This document shows, one piece after another, positions 1-8,886 of a stretch of DNA of 64,000 nt. The position numbers were made by a program, and so were the translations under genes. The notes below the pieces were generated by a model. It saw only the letters and a program-made list of their open reading frames with translations. It did not search any database and was not told the origin of the DNA. The stretch is from the NCBI GenBank assembly GCA_947493495.1, contig CANLRN010000002.1, positions 1-64,000 on the forward strand, given 5' to 3'. The DNA comes from an uncultured Aquimarina sp. (lineage in GTDB: Bacteria; Bacteroidota; Bacteroidia; Flavobacteriales; Flavobacteriaceae). Position 1 is the first letter of the stretch. Every line of letters starts with the position of its first letter.

Positions 1-136
1 TTTATTTCATTTTTAACGATAAAATTTCAATAGGACAATTTGAAACGTAGAAGCTGCTTACCAGTTAGAAACTTTAACGTTACAGTGAAACAATGTCTAT
101 GAATGCGGGTTTAAAGAACTATTGCTCGCAGTACGA

Positions 137-1594
137 TCATTTTCCTCGGATTAATTGCAGTACATAATCTAATTGCGTATCGCGGCCATGTATCAGATCT
201 GTTACGGACAAATGTACTTGCCGATCGGGAATAACACCCGAGCCAATCGCAATTGTTTTATCCCTAACATAATGTGTTAGTTTTTCCATAGGCATGGCCA
301 TACTAATTTTAGAATTAGGGAATTCATAGTAGGCGGTAAATCCTCCCGTATGCGTATAATAGCTAGATCCTGTTTCTTCTCCGATCAAAAGGATATCAGG
401 ATTGTTTTTTGCTAGCAATGCGATATCAGAACTATCAGAAAAAGTAGCACCACTAGTTAACATATATACATTACCCAAAAATCTATTTCTATCAGGTACC
501 ATAATCGTTTCTAGGTCGTCAAAATTTAGTTTCCACCCATCGTATGTTGGATGATTATAGAATTTATCTTTCAAGAGTTCTTTTTCATTAAAAAGTGATC
601 TGGTAGCATATGTCCGTTCGGGAATCTCCAATGAAGATACAATTGTACTGGTTCTTTGTTTAAATGGTTTAGTAGTAATGTATGTATACAACTGTATAGC
701 ATTAGGCCTGTAACCACCTTCATTGTTTCGCAAATCAATAATGAGATTTTTTATTTTTTTGCTGTGTATTGCCTTGAAAATTTTTCCTAGAGAATTTTTG
801 AATATTCTTTGATCTACCTTAAAGGAATTTACTACTAATACAGCAGTTTTTAAATCATCTTTATAGTATACAAAAGGTTCATGATTTCCGATATATTTGG
901 AAAAAAAATTGACTCCATTTTCCTGAGAATGGTATTTTGCAAAATAAGAATTTCGCTTACTACTTCTATTTTTTACAGTAGCAAATGATTCTGCAGCTAA
1001 CGTAATTGATTTCTTTGTAGTATTTGGCGCTATATACTCAATAGTAAACTCTTTTTTTATACCATATGCATAGGCATAAAACAATCCAAATTTTAACTCA
1101 ATTTCCCTATATTTTCTTGTGAGATTGTTTCCATCAGCTGGAACGTATTTTTTTAATGTTTCGAGAATATGAGCAATGTCTTTTCCATTGATTTTTAGGA
1201 TTTTTGATCCTACAGGAATACCAAAATCATCAGTGTCGGTATAAAAATCTGTTTGTATGATTTTAAGTAGTAATGGAAAATAATATTGATTGGCATCAAA
1301 AGTCTCTGGAGCATAAAGGGATAGGTGTGCGTCTTTGATATAATTAATAGCGTTCTGCATTTTAGAAAATAATTCAATATCCAAAGCATTTTCTGTTAAT
1401 GATTCTCGTGTACTGGTAAAGATAGAATCTATTTTTTTTTGATCTGTATACCCATAAAGAAAAGGGTGTCCCTGTTTAAGAATGTTTTCTAAAATTTTAA
1501 AATCTTGTTGCTGTTCTATTAGGGTCAGACTTTTTTGAGCTAAAAGCTCTGTAGTTATTGTGAAAAATGTGATAATGCATAAAATGCGACTCAT
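137..1594 (-). CDS. secreted S41-family peptidase-like protein
   Basis: Predicted exported protease-fold protein of 485 residues. The first 20 residues form a Sec signal peptide ending LLAQ, so it should act in the periplasm or outside. A PDZ-like segment with GIPVGSKILKINGK lies near residues 124-138. The C-terminal half has the S41 tail-protease core: LIIDLRNNEGG (284-294) and LTSGATFSDSSD (379-390), where Ser386 sits at the nucleophile position seen in IRBP-type S41 members (TFS motif). The substrate is unknown. It appears monocistronic, with 136 bases of nothing recognisable at the window edge downstream and a long gene-poor stretch upstream. I am sure of the fold family but not of proteolytic activity, because the rest of the catalytic set cannot be assigned by eye. 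Confidence 0.8.
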   Translation of the reverse strand: MSRILCIITFFTITTELLAQKSLTLIEQQQDFKILENILKQGHPFLYGYTDQKKIDSIFTSTRESLTENALDIELFSKMQNAINYIKDAHLSLYAPETFDANQYYFPLLLKIIQTDFYTDTDDFGIPVGSKILKINGKDIAHILETLKKYVPADGNNLTRKYREIELKFGLFYAYAYGIKKEFTIEYIAPNTTKKSITLAAESFATVKNRSSKRNSYFAKYHSQENGVNFFSKYIGNHEPFVYYKDDLKTAVLVVNSFKVDQRIFKNSLGKIFKAIHSKKIKNLIIDLRNNEGGYRPNAIQLYTYITTKPFKQRTSTIVSSLEIPERTYATRSLFNEKELLKDKFYNHPTYDGWKLNFDDLETIMVPDRNRFLGNVYMLTSGATFSDSSDIALLAKNNPDILLIGEETGSSYYTHTGGFTAYYEFPNSKISMAMPMEKLTHYVRDKTIAIGSGVIPDRQVHLSVTDLIHGRDTQLDYVLQLIRGK

Positions 1595-1692
1595 TTGATA
1601 TTTTTTATAAGAAGTGGTGTATTTCTATAAGATTACTATATAAAAACGATAGTATAATTTTTTTATTTTTTCTTTGTGTAAAACACTTCTAT

Positions 1693-1745
1693 TATTGAAC
1701 TCATTTAAAGTTTTTCGCTTCAATCAAAACATCTTAAATGGGTTT
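1693..1745. repeat. short inverted-repeat element, family 1 copy a
   Basis: The left arm TTGAACTCATTTAAAG pairs imperfectly with the right arm CTTAAATGGGTTTA around a loop containing GCTTCAATCAAAA. The loop and right arm match the element at 2270-2354 (GCTTCAATCAAAAA, CTTAAATGAGTTC), so the two are copies of one dispersed element and not two independent terminators. Confidence 0.55.
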
Positions 1746-2000
1746 ATTACCTCAAGGAAGTATTAGGTTATTCCCAAAAGAGGATGTGAATAGTGTTTTT
1801 GTATTAATTTCTGAAAATTAAAAATTTTACATTTTACTTTTGATTAAATCCGGGCTAGGAAGTAAATTTTGCCAGAGATTGTTTGCTAAAAATAGCTTGA
1901 TAGATGTATACATATAGAGTATTTTACACATATATCGTCTCTTGTTTGTTGCGTTTGTTTCCTGAAGAGAACATAAGAAAATTGTTTTGTTGTCATTTTT

Positions 2001-2093
2001 TTATGCTGATACTGGATTCACTTGAATTTGTCCTCCGATTGCCTTTAAAGTTTTCATTATTGTTGCAAATTGAGGCTTAGCTTTCTCAGCCAT
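2001..2093 (-). pseudogene. fragment of an Xre/HigA-type addiction-module antitoxin
   Basis: The minus strand encodes a 30-residue peptide beginning MAEKAKPQFATIMKTLKAIG and ending with a stop after NPVSA. The pattern KPxFxTIxKxLKAxG resembles the end of the HTH domain of small addiction-module antidote proteins, where a 'NPTLxTLxKVLxALG' helix closes the domain. The N-terminal two thirds of such a protein, and any toxin gene, are missing. I read it as the 3' remnant of a lost toxin-antitoxin locus. It is short, so chance similarity is possible. Confidence 0.35.
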
Positions 2094-2269
2094 TTATCAA
2101 ATTCAGTTGTTTTTTTAATAAAGTGCATGTAATTTGTATCCAAATGCATACATAAATAAACAATTTTTATGAATGTTTAAGTTCAGAATAGATTTTCTAG
2201 TAGAGTGAATTTGATGTATACCAACAAGTGCGTAAAATTGTAAGAAAGCCTTAGTAATATAGATTTTTA

Positions 2270-2354
2270 AAACTGAACTCATTTAAGATTTTTACTATTC
2301 GATGCAAAATGGTCTTTTTTGCTTCAATCAAAAAACCTTAAATGAGTTCAGTTT
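2270..2354. repeat. short inverted-repeat element, family 1 copy b
   Basis: An 85-bp element with near-perfect 23-bp arms: left AAACTGAACTCATTTAAG, right CTTAAATGAGTTCAGTTT (one mismatch just inside the part shown), around a loop of about 39 bases. It lies 22 bases beyond the stop of the minus-strand gene at 2377-3669, so it may also end transcription of that gene. Related copies lie at 1693-1745 and 9734-9788. Confidence 0.65.
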
Positions 2355-2376
2355 ACGAATATGACTCAAAAAATAA

Positions 2377-3669
2377 TTAATTTATTTTTCGTAATTGTTT
2401 TTGTATTTTTTTGATAGCAGATTCGATTGATTTTTCAGGTTCTATGACATTATACTCCCCCCAAAAGGATGGGTCAGAGAAACCTGATGCTTCATCACTA
2501 ATCACAACAGATGATTTTAATCGATCTTTGGTTCTTAAATTTTCATCCTCAATATTCTTTCTCCAATCTGTAACAGCCATTTCTATATTGAGCTTGTAGG
2601 TAGAATTAAACAGTTTCTTTTTCCAGTTTATTTTAAAGACGAGGTCAATTCTTCCGTACCCATAATACCATTTACCATCTTTTTGTCGATAATCAATATT
2701 ATATGTGGCTACGGTTGGATATACTTTTGCTCTGGTTGGTTTTTTTCTTACGAATAGTTTACTTGCTTCATTTCTATCTTCTAGGTTGAGACTAAAAACG
2801 GCTTTACTCATTGCCAGAGTTTCAGCATCTACATATACTTTTCCATAATACAGGAGCTCTTTGATATATTTATGTGGCTCAAAATTAAGTACATAAATAA
2901 GACGATCATTTATTCTGGTAGATTTATCAAAACTGAATTGATAGGTTTCTAGCATATTTTCTGAAAACAAAAGTTCAGGGTTTTTCATTACATCTATGTA
3001 TAATGTACTTGATGGACCTCCTTGAAGCTTTAATGTCAATGTATCTAGCTTCTTATAGTCTGCACTTTTTCTAGCCCGATATAATTTCATGAAATCATTT
3101 TTACCCGAGCTATAAGGTTTTTTGTATACATCAACTACAGCTTCTGATAAGGAGACATATGTTCTTCGTTTTTTTATAGTCTCTCGATAAAAAGCAGTCA
3201 TTATTGTATGGTCATTTAGATAGTTAGCTCCCCTTTTTTCCATAACGGCTCGCATTAATGCATTAGGGTTTTTAGGGTCAATAGCTACCTCAGTTAATTC
3301 TGTAATCGAAGTCTTTAATTTTATTGTGCTATTAGTTTTATCAAGAGATGTAAGATTGATGGTAGTGTCGTTATATCCTAAGAAAGATACAGTTATCTTT
3401 CCATCAGCATAGTCATTAGGAATTTTTAATAAAAATTTTCCTTCATCATTGGTGATCGTAGAAATATTAGTTTCATTCAACTCGATTGTTGCAGAAATAA
3501 GAGGTTCATTAGTATCGTGATCTACCACAATACCTTTATACTCGATATAGTTTACAGAATCTTGAAATAAAGTAAAAGCGTGTACATTAACAATAGAACC
3601 AATTACTAAAAATATGCTAAGCAGGATAAATCGGTTTGTTTTATATAAAAAAGTATCTTTTTTTCCCAT
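2377..3669 (-). CDS. carboxypeptidase-regulatory-like domain outer-membrane-associated protein
   Basis: A protein of 430 residues with an N-terminal signal/anchor hydrophobic segment (about residues 13-32) and a CarboxypepD_reg-like beta-sandwich at about 43-110, recognisable from GIVVDHDTNEPLISATIEL and TNDEGKFLLKIP. The remaining 300 residues look like the soluble part of Bacteroidota proteins that combine this domain with a DUF5686-like region. Many such proteins sit at the outer membrane, but this one lacks an obvious TonB-dependent beta-barrel. Function unknown. It lies 186 bases downstream of moaA on the same strand, and the gap is long enough for its own promoter. Confidence 0.6.
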   Translation of the reverse strand: MGKKDTFLYKTNRFILLSIFLVIGSIVNVHAFTLFQDSVNYIEYKGIVVDHDTNEPLISATIELNETNISTITNDEGKFLLKIPNDYADGKITVSFLGYNDTTINLTSLDKTNSTIKLKTSITELTEVAIDPKNPNALMRAVMEKRGANYLNDHTIMTAFYRETIKKRRTYVSLSEAVVDVYKKPYSSGKNDFMKLYRARKSADYKKLDTLTLKLQGGPSSTLYIDVMKNPELLFSENMLETYQFSFDKSTRINDRLIYVLNFEPHKYIKELLYYGKVYVDAETLAMSKAVFSLNLEDRNEASKLFVRKKPTRAKVYPTVATYNIDYRQKDGKWYYGYGRIDLVFKINWKKKLFNSTYKLNIEMAVTDWRKNIEDENLRTKDRLKSSVVISDEASGFSDPSFWGEYNVIEPEKSIESAIKKIQKQLRKIN

Positions 3670-3855
3670 GATTTAATAATTTACTGATACAAAATAATAG
3701 TAAAAAACAAGATACTGAATTTAGTTGAACAATTTAACTATCAAATAGTTAAAATATCTATAAGAAGAGTGTATTTTAGAAAATAATTAAAAATTTGTAA
3801 GTAATTTCTTTCTTTTTTAATGTGTTTACAATACTTTATTTAATCACTCGAGATG

Positions 3856-4863
3856 TTACCCCCCAATAGTAATCATACTACGATTTTTAGAATGTAAGTC
3901 TGGATTATGTAATTTATCAGGTGTATCCATACCGCCTCTTGTCTTATATTTTTGGTTTAGTGCATCACTAATTATATGTTGTATATTCTTATTAGCTCTT
4001 AGTGGTTCTAGAATAGAAAATTCATTAGCAGAGAATAAACAATTTTTTAGTTTCCCATCTGCAGTGAGTCGTATGCGATTGCAGGTATCACAAAATGGGT
4101 TTGTCACCGAACTGATAATAGCAAAACTTCCCTTGTATCCCTCAATTTTATAGTTCTTTGCTGTATCATTAGATGCATCTGTTAATCGTTTTACTTGTAG
4201 GGGGTAGGTATATTTAATGATGTCTAATAACTCTTGATGTGTAATCAGTTTATTGACATTCCATTGATTTCCATCAAAGGGCATGAATTCTATAAATCGA
4301 ATGATTAGATTTTGATGTTGGGTGAGCTTAATAAAATCTATAATCTCATCTTCATTAAAATTTTTGATCAATACTATATTTAGTTTTACTATAAAACCTT
4401 CTTTTTGATAAAGTTGTATTGTGTTCCAGACTTTTTCGAATTCGTTACGACGTGTGATTTTCTGAAACTTGTCTTTTTTTAACGAATCAATACTGATGGT
4501 GATTGTCTTGATCTTGCTAGTTTTTAATAGATCAATATATCGATCAGCTATGATCCCATTTGTAGTAATACCTAGCTCTACAGGTAAAGTAGCAAGTTTA
4601 GTTAATATTTTTGTAAAATCTTTTCTTACCATTGGTTCTCCACCAGTTAATCGAATTTTGGTAACTCCCAATCTTACAAATTCTTGAGCAATATGATATA
4701 TCTCATCTGTAGTCATTAGATGTTCTTTTGGTGTCAGAGTAATACCTTCTGCAGGCATACAATAGGTACATCTTAGGTTACATCGTTCTGTTAATGAAAT
4801 TCGTAAATAGGTATGTTTACGCCCAAAAGTATCAATTAATATGCTAGTGTTTTGTTTAGCCAT
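3856..4863 (-). CDS. moaA: GTP 3',8-cyclase MoaA
   Basis: Radical-SAM enzyme for the first step of molybdenum cofactor synthesis: GTP to (8S)-3',8-cyclo-7,8-dihydroguanosine 5'-triphosphate, the substrate of MoaC. The 335 residues match the usual length. The N-terminal cluster motif is CNLRCTYCMP (CxxxCxxC, residues 28-37), LRLTGGEP-like IRLTGGEP follows near residue 72, the second cluster motif is CDTCNRIRLTADGKLKNC near the C-terminus, and the protein ends in the conserved GG needed for activity in this family. It is the last gene of the cluster, starting nine bases after the moaC-moaB stop, so it is very likely cotranscribed with it. Confidence 0.96.
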   Translation of the reverse strand: MAKQNTSILIDTFGRKHTYLRISLTERCNLRCTYCMPAEGITLTPKEHLMTTDEIYHIAQEFVRLGVTKIRLTGGEPMVRKDFTKILTKLATLPVELGITTNGIIADRYIDLLKTSKIKTITISIDSLKKDKFQKITRRNEFEKVWNTIQLYQKEGFIVKLNIVLIKNFNEDEIIDFIKLTQHQNLIIRFIEFMPFDGNQWNVNKLITHQELLDIIKYTYPLQVKRLTDASNDTAKNYKIEGYKGSFAIISSVTNPFCDTCNRIRLTADGKLKNCLFSANEFSILEPLRANKNIQHIISDALNQKYKTRGGMDTPDKLHNPDLHSKNRSMITIGG

Positions 4864-4872
4864 TTTACGGGT

Positions 4873-5787
4873 TTATTTTTCTATATGTTTAGCACCTTTT
4901 AGAATTCTAAAAACATGGAGGATATGCGGAAAAATAGCTTCCATAGATTCTCTAGCCCCATTAGTTGATCCAGGTAATGCAAGTACGAGTGTTTGATCAA
5001 TAACACCAGCTATACTCCGGGATAGCATGGCATATGGCATGCGGTCCTGACCATATTTTCTAATGGCTTCTTCAATACCAGGAATACGTCTTTCTATTAA
5101 TGGAGCAATGGCTTCTGGTGTCACATCTCTGGGAGATAGTCCAGTGCCTCCAGTAAAGATAATTAAATCATTTCCTTCATTTTGTAGCTGTTTAACTTGA
5201 TGTTGTATTTGATCGACTTCATCCGGTATGATTGTATAGGATTGGATAAGTACATCAGATGCCTCTAGTTTAGCAATTATAGCCTTACCTGCTTTATCTT
5301 CTTTATGTCCTGCCGAAATAGAATCCGAGCATACAATGACACCAGCTTTATATGAAGCACCATTATCCTTATACGAAGATTTACCTCCTTTTTTATCAAG
5401 CAATTTGATATGTTGGATTTCTACATTTTTATCAACAGGTTTTAGCATGTCATACATCGTTAACGCAACTACAGATACCCCATGCATGGCCTCAACTTCT
5501 ACACCTGTTTTGTAGATGGTTTTAACGGTCATTTGTATTATAATCTCTAGTGTATTGATTGTGTACGAGACATTTGTATATTCTATTGGTAATGGATGAC
5601 AATCAGGAATCATATCACTGGTTCTTTTTGCGGCAAATAGACCTGCAGTTTTTGCCATTTCGAACACATCTCCTTTTGGAATTTTTTTAGCGATAATTGC
5701 TTCAATAGTATCTTTAGAACCAACTTTAACTGTAGCTTGTGCAGTTGCAATTCTTAGGGTGTTACTTTTATGCGTTATATCTACCAT
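4873..5787 (-). CDS. moaCB: MoaC-MoaB fusion: cPMP synthase plus MogA/MoaB-fold domain
   Basis: Bifunctional protein of 304 residues. Residues 1-140 are MoaC, which converts the MoaA product to cyclic pyranopterin monophosphate: VDITHKSNTLRIATAQA at the start, CHPLPIEYTNV, and the signature MHGVSVVALTMYDMLKP. Residues 145-304 are a MoaB/MogA domain that binds molybdopterin: GVIVCSDSISAGHKEDKAGK, then IFTGGTGLSPRDVTPEAI. MoaB/MogA proteins adenylylate molybdopterin before molybdate insertion by MoeA. The fusion joins steps one enzyme apart and is known from some Bacteroidota. It sits between moaE and moaA with gaps of 25 and 9 bases, so an operon is likely. Confidence 0.94.
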   Translation of the reverse strand: MVDITHKSNTLRIATAQATVKVGSKDTIEAIIAKKIPKGDVFEMAKTAGLFAAKRTSDMIPDCHPLPIEYTNVSYTINTLEIIIQMTVKTIYKTGVEVEAMHGVSVVALTMYDMLKPVDKNVEIQHIKLLDKKGGKSSYKDNGASYKAGVIVCSDSISAGHKEDKAGKAIIAKLEASDVLIQSYTIIPDEVDQIQHQVKQLQNEGNDLIIFTGGTGLSPRDVTPEAIAPLIERRIPGIEEAIRKYGQDRMPYAMLSRSIAGVIDQTLVLALPGSTNGARESMEAIFPHILHVFRILKGAKHIEK

Positions 5788-5812
5788 TATGAATGCGCTA
5801 TACGATTTTTTA

Positions 5813-6253
5813 TTATACTTTATTTACTTTCCAGACATGGGTTTCATCCGCAAATATCTCTTTACCAAAAATGGGCACTTCTTTTTTTATTTTTTCTACA
5901 AGGTATTCTAGTGCATCGAAAGCGACTTTTCTATGTGCAGATGAAACAAAAACAAATAAGCATATCTCACCAGTTTTTACAGTACCTAGACTATGATATA
6001 TATGCATGCACGTAAGATCATAAGACGCAAAGGTTGCTTCTCGGATCTGTTCGAGTTTTTCTTCTGCCATTTCTGTATATGCAGAATAAGCTATTGCAGT
6101 TACTTTTTTTCCTTCGATTTCATCTGCACGTACTTGTCCTAAAAAAATATCGTGAGCTCCAATGGTGGTTTTGGTTTGATGTTTTTCTATCGAGTTGGCA
6201 ATAAAAGATGGAAGTATTGGGCCTTCTACGAATACTGTTTTTCTTTTCTTCAT
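5813..6253 (-). CDS. moaE: molybdopterin synthase catalytic subunit MoaE
   Basis: Large subunit of molybdopterin synthase (146 residues, usual length), which moves sulfur from the MoaD thiocarboxylate to cPMP to make the dithiolene. Visible signatures: GAHDIFLGQVR, YSAYTEMAEEKL, the HRKVAFDALEYLV helix, and KKEVPIFGKEIF...HVW carrying the lysines used in catalysis. The start at 6253 lies eleven bases after the moaD stop, consistent with coupled expression of the two subunits. Confidence 0.94.
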   Translation of the reverse strand: MKKRKTVFVEGPILPSFIANSIEKHQTKTTIGAHDIFLGQVRADEIEGKKVTAIAYSAYTEMAEEKLEQIREATFASYDLTCMHIYHSLGTVKTGEICLFVFVSSAHRKVAFDALEYLVEKIKKEVPIFGKEIFADETHVWKVNKV

Positions 6254-6264
6254 ATTATTAATTT

Positions 6265-6504
6265 TTACCCACCAGAAAAAGGTGGTAGCAATGCTATTTC
6301 ATTTTTTGGGATTAGTATTTTATTATCAGATGGTATTTCTTTATCAACAGCTATGGTAAACGATAGTTTATGAAGCTGTTTGTATCTGTTTTTTAAAAGT
6401 TCATATAATTTATTAAGATCACAATATTCGGGTACTAAGATTATCTCTTCTGTTCTTGATATAGCTTCTGCTATCATACCGAAATATATTATTTTTAATT
6501 CCAT
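6265..6504 (-). CDS. moaD: molybdopterin synthase sulfur-carrier subunit MoaD
   Basis: Small ubiquitin-fold sulfur carrier, 79 residues, ending in LPPFSGG. The C-terminal Gly-Gly is adenylylated and thiocarboxylated by a MoeB-type enzyme, which is not encoded in this window. The start overlaps the end of mobA by ten bases and moaE follows after eleven, giving a tight mobA-moaD-moaE block. Confidence 0.93.
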   Translation of the reverse strand: MELKIIYFGMIAEAISRTEEIILVPEYCDLNKLYELLKNRYKQLHKLSFTIAVDKEIPSDNKILIPKNEIALLPPFSGG

Positions 6505-7067
6505 TGGATGGTTTGATTATATTGTTCTGGTGTGTTGATATTACTCAAGTAAGATTCAATATCTTTATCTACAGGTAGGTATTGCGTTTTTAATTTAGAA
6601 AGTAATTGGAGTACTTTTAGTCTTTTTTTGCGAATACTGTTTTGAACTATTTCAGAAACAGATTTATTATAAATTCCAATTAATGGCATATTGTAATAGT
6701 AAGTAGCATCAAATCCAGTTTGATGTTTGTGTACTAAATTTTGGAGCAATTCGACTGTTATAAAAGGAATGTCACAGCTAAGTATTAAGTTTTTTTCTGT
6801 AGTAGAGTGATGCAAACCTGTATAGATACCTCCAATGGGACCACAATCAGCAATACTATCCTTGATACAAGGATACCCAAATTGCCTATACTCTTCATTA
6901 GCAGTACTAATTACAATCTTATCTGTAATAGGAGTAATTGCAGTAATGATATGCAAAATAAAAGGTGAACCATTGTGCAGTACGAGCCCTTTTTCTTGTC
7001 CCATACGGCTGCTTTTACCTCCGGCAAGTATAATAGCCGTAATGTTTTGCTTCTCTATAGATTTCAT
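6495..7067 (-). CDS. mobA: molybdenum cofactor guanylyltransferase-like protein MobA
   Basis: Nucleotidyltransferase of about 190 residues that attaches GMP (or possibly CMP) to the molybdenum cofactor to give the dinucleotide form. The N-terminal loop ILAGGKSSRMGQEKGLV is the NTP-binding signature of MobA, and LSCDIPFITVELL holds the metal-binding Asp. I start at 7067 (MKSIEKQ) and not at the upstream 7106 ATG: that ATG overlaps the stop of the modE-like gene in ATGA fashion, as expected for translational coupling, and the extra 13 residues do not resemble the family. GMP versus CMP specificity cannot be read by eye. Confidence 0.9.
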   Translation of the reverse strand: MKSIEKQNITAIILAGGKSSRMGQEKGLVLHNGSPFILHIITAITPITDKIVISTANEEYRQFGYPCIKDSIADCGPIGGIYTGLHHSTTEKNLILSCDIPFITVELLQNLVHKHQTGFDATYYYNMPLIGIYNKSVSEIVQNSIRKKRLKVLQLLSKLKTQYLPVDKDIESYLSNINTPEQYNQTIQWN

Positions 7068-7396
7068 AACTGATGGTCTTTTAGTTGTTGATCTAGAAAA
7101 TCCCAACAGTTTTTATTAATATTTTCAAAAGCTGTAATCATTTTTAAACCATATTCCGTAATTATAGTTCCGCCTCCACCTAGGCCACCAGTATTAGTAA
7201 TTACAATAGGTTGGGAAGCATTTTTGTTAATTGAATCTACAAGAGACCAGGCTTTTTTGTAGGACATTCCTAGAGATTTAGCAGCTTTAGTAAGTGAGCC
7301 TTCTGCTATAATAGATTTTAGAATTTTAATTCGCCCTTCTCCTAGAAAAACACCTTCTTTTCCTTCTATCCAGATTCTACTTTTTATGTGATACAT
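7064..7396 (-). CDS. ModE-type N-terminal DNA-binding protein (molybdate-responsive regulator family)
   Basis: A winged helix-turn-helix protein of 110 residues of the LysR-like ModE N-terminal type: FLGEGRIKILKSIIAEGSLTKAAKSLGMSYKKAW carries the recognition helix, followed by the typical GGLGGGGTIITEYG wing. The molybdate-binding TOBE domains of full ModE (about 260 residues) are absent, so effector sensing must differ or be lost. It is the first gene after the operator at 7403-7426 and is coupled to mobA, so it probably autoregulates the mobA-moaDE-moaCB-moaA transcript. Some short ModE-like proteins of this type exist in other bacteria. Confidence 0.85.
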   Translation of the reverse strand: MYHIKSRIWIEGKEGVFLGEGRIKILKSIIAEGSLTKAAKSLGMSYKKAWSLVDSINKNASQPIVITNTGGLGGGGTIITEYGLKMITAFENINKNCWDFLDQQLKDHQL

Positions 7397-7402
7397 TATT
7401 AT

Positions 7403-7426
7403 CGTTATGTTCTGAAATATATAACG
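7403..7426. promoter_or_regulatory. ModE-type operator
   Basis: A 24-bp dyad with outer arms CGTTAT (7403-7408) and ATAACG (7421-7426), extended inside by ATAT before the right arm. This is the arm sequence and spacing known for enterobacterial ModE sites. It begins seven bases upstream of the modE-like start codon, so bound protein would block that transcript. A second lone CGTTAT half-site lies at 7481-7486. The link to this regulator is an inference from sequence and position. Confidence 0.65.
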
Positions 7427-7536
7427 AAAAACACAAACAAGAGTACTTTTTGCAAATTTTTATGATTTACATAATAAATACGTTATGATTGCTATAAAAC
7501 TGAATATAGAAGGCTATATTTTATGAATATCATATT

Positions 7537-8712
7537 CTATTGTGGGAGAACGATTACTGTTACCAGATCACCTTTATTGATACAATCTATTTTTTCTGGG
7601 ATGTATACAAGTGCATCTGCAATAGCATATGTATAGAGCATAGAAGAGCTTTGTCCTTCTAAAATTGTTACTGTTGTATCGGATATTTTAGCCTTAAGAA
7701 ACTGTGCTCTGTTTCCTTTTTTTATGAAATCTGTATCCAATTTTTTTTTAATTCTTGAAAGTTGTGTGTTTTGATACCCCATCATTTGCTTAATAACTGG
7801 GAATACATATATATAAAAACAAGTAAGAGAAGAAGCAGGGTTTCCTGGTAGGGCAAAAATTAATGTAGTATTGTTTTTACCCAAGTACAGTGGTTTTCCG
7901 GGTTTTTGTTTTATTTTATAAAATAATTCTTCTGTTTTTAGTTCAGTGAGAGCATCTTTTACAAAATCATAATCTCCTACAGAAATTCCTCCACTAATTA
8001 ATACTAAATCATTATCCTGAATTGCTAGAGCTATAGTTTCTTTTGTACTCTGATATTCGTCTTTAACAGTATATTTTTTTATTTTTTTACAATCTAACTG
8101 CTTAAGAGCAGCAACTAATTGTATAGAATTACTTTCATATATTTTTCCTTCTGTTAGAGGATTTCCAGGAGTAATTAATTCATTTCCTGTAGTTATGATT
8201 GCTATTGTTGGAGGTATAAAAACTGCAACTTGATCAATACCAAGACCTGCTAAAAATCCTATAGCTGCAGGAGTAAGTTTTGTGCCTTTGGTAAGCGCAA
8301 TATCTCCTTCTTTTATTTGTTCACCAAGTGTTCTGATATTTTGGTGTTGATGAAACTCCCCATTAATAGTTATTGTATTTTTTGATCGTACTACGTTTTC
8401 TTGAATAACGACCGAATTGGCTTGATCAGGGACTCGTGCACCCGTAAATATACGAACACATTCTCCAGGTTTTAATTGTTGATTAAGAGCATCTCCAGCT
8501 TTTATTTCTCCGACAATAGTGTATGTAGAAGTATCTCCAATTGATAATGCATAACCATCCATAGCAGATTGCCTAAATGGGGGCATGTTGATTGGCGAGT
8601 GGATATCTTTACTTAGAATAAGTTCTGTAGCATCTTTTAGTGCTATCTTTCTTATTGTAGTTGGTATATTTAATGATGAAATTATTGATAACGCTTCGGT
8701 AACAGAAATCAT
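7537..8712 (-). CDS. moeA: molybdopterin molybdenumtransferase MoeA
   Basis: Inserts molybdate into adenylylated molybdopterin; 391 residues, the usual MoeA length. Order of signatures: MPPFRQSAMDGYAL near residue 43, a domain with CVRIFTGARVPDQANSVV, the MoaB-like fold with ITTGNELITPG and LISGGISVGDYDFVKDAL, and LPGNPASSLTCFYIYV near 290. The C-terminal beta-barrel domain IV is present. It lies 140 bases upstream of the modE-like gene, with the ModE-type operator in between, so it may be transcribed separately from the remaining Moco genes or read through into them. Confidence 0.94.
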   Translation of the reverse strand: MISVTEALSIISSLNIPTTIRKIALKDATELILSKDIHSPINMPPFRQSAMDGYALSIGDTSTYTIVGEIKAGDALNQQLKPGECVRIFTGARVPDQANSVVIQENVVRSKNTITINGEFHQHQNIRTLGEQIKEGDIALTKGTKLTPAAIGFLAGLGIDQVAVFIPPTIAIITTGNELITPGNPLTEGKIYESNSIQLVAALKQLDCKKIKKYTVKDEYQSTKETIALAIQDNDLVLISGGISVGDYDFVKDALTELKTEELFYKIKQKPGKPLYLGKNNTTLIFALPGNPASSLTCFYIYVFPVIKQMMGYQNTQLSRIKKKLDTDFIKKGNRAQFLKAKISDTTVTILEGQSSSMLYTYAIADALVYIPEKIDCINKGDLVTVIVLPQ

Positions 8713-8886
8713 TAGATATTTTTTTACAAAAATATTAGTTTGAGTTGAAGTGACCTAAGATTTATAATTCAATTCTCATATGAGATCAAAATCAGTAATT
8801 TTTATTCTGATTTAGCTATTTTTGATTAGATGTCACCTTTTAGCTAATAGATTAGATTTTTTTTTGGATGAGGATATATAAAAAAA

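Larger units (their letters stand above)
1595..2376. other. gene-poor interval with palindromic repeats
   Basis: Nearly 800 bases with no intact gene. It holds two copies of an inverted-repeat element (1693-1745 and 2270-2354) and a 30-codon antitoxin-like fragment at 2001-2093, each listed separately. The rest (about 1750-2000 and 2100-2265) is AT-rich and shows nothing I recognise. The mix of gene debris and small palindromes suggests a degraded accessory region. Confidence 0.6.

Noticed and set aside
1738..1811. Short plus-strand frame starting inside a palindromic element (MGLLPQGSIRLFPKEDV...)
   Set aside because: Only 24 codons, begins within a repeat arm, no family resemblance and no promoter seen.
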